Assembly (NCBI GenBank): GCA_020723665.1
Contig: DYIL01000029.1
Coordinates: forward strand, 1-43,245
Direction: 5' to 3'
DNA length: 43,245 nucleotides
DNA from: Methyloversatilis universalis
Lineage (GTDB): Bacteria > Pseudomonadota > Gammaproteobacteria > Methylococcales > Methylococcaceae
Shown here: one piece after another, positions 43,181 to 43,245 of the stretch
How the letters are laid out: each line of letters opens with the position of its first letter
Position numbering within the stretch: position 1 is the stretch's first letter
Notes under the pieces: model-generated
What the model was told of the DNA's origin: nothing
What the model saw: only the letters and a program-made list of their open reading frames with translations
Databases searched by the model: none
Position numbers and translations under genes: made by a program

Positions 43181-43245
43181 TCAAATCCTAGTTTTCGTTT
43201 TGGAGAGCCGCCGAAGGATGAGGGCAATCATGGTGATCTCAATGA
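43181..43245 (-). CDS. transposase C-terminal fragment at window edge
   Basis: The reverse frame reads IEITMIALILRRLSKTKTRI then stop. The MIALILRRL ending is typical of IS5/IS4-type transposases, and GAACCTGTCTTCAAATC just beyond the stop (43170-43186) could be the element's terminal repeat. The rest lies outside the window. Confidence 0.45.
   Translation of the reverse strand, partial: IEITMIALILRRLSKTKTRI

Overview
The window looks like chromosomal DNA of a gammaproteobacterium. Housekeeping order lptM-lysA-dapF-DUF484-xerC, the mutY/yggX neighbourhood, orn next to rsgA, erpA and rdgC all point to that class. The mix of a sucrose synthase/sucrose-phosphate synthase cluster, a bufferin-type copper-RiPP operon and an aa3-type oxidase suggests a methanotroph of the order Methylococcales, but this taxonomic guess is inference: no rRNA or methane monooxygenase gene is present.

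Layout. 1-6300: a DUF4383-like fragment, a universal-stress protein coupled to a LonH-like protease, rdgC, an L,D-transpeptidase and yggX. 6321-6747: a nested pile of small palindromic insertion elements separating yggX from mutY. 6800-12900: mutY, then lptM-lysA-dapF-DUF484-xerC, tightly packed, and a DUF2333 gene. 13000-17400: rsgA, an M48 protease, orn, an orphan receiver-HPt protein and a zinc-ribbon membrane protein. 17737-19680: a three-gene bufferin operon (Cys-rich precursor, MNIO/DUF692 enzyme, DUF2063 partner). 19739-20302: a decayed ISNCY-like element. 20415: erpA. 20829-27500: cytochrome oxidase genes on the minus strand (subunit II, half-size CaCA exchanger-like protein, fused subunit I+III, small membrane protein), divergent from two c-type cytochromes and a lipoprotein HtrA protease. 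27789-29857: a PAP2 phosphatase and a frameshifted AI-2E family permease.

29973-39586 is a sucrose region: fructokinase-like pfkB, a minus-strand operon (nucleotidyltransferase/phosphomutase fusion, sucrose-phosphate phosphatase, sucrose-phosphate synthase, broken hydrolase), divergent sucrose synthase and a MarR regulator. Four promoter regions here carry the same palindrome, TTTGA-N2-TCAAA, next to or over recognisable -35/-10 elements. One of them drives an open reading frame that is cut off after 44 codons. I read this as a sucrose regulon, probably repressed by the MarR protein, that has suffered a deletion and a transposon insertion. A large MscS-type channel follows, which fits an osmotic-stress theme. 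The window ends with a frameshifted TRL-like lipoprotein gene and the edge of an insertion sequence.

Two families of short mobile repeats recur. Family A has ends TTAAGGAAGCTCTGA and an inner CTTCGACAGGCCTGTCCTGAG-type palindrome. Family B has ends TTCCATTTTTCGAACAA and a TAA target duplication. They account for much of the non-coding DNA and for one gene disruption that can be reconstructed exactly.
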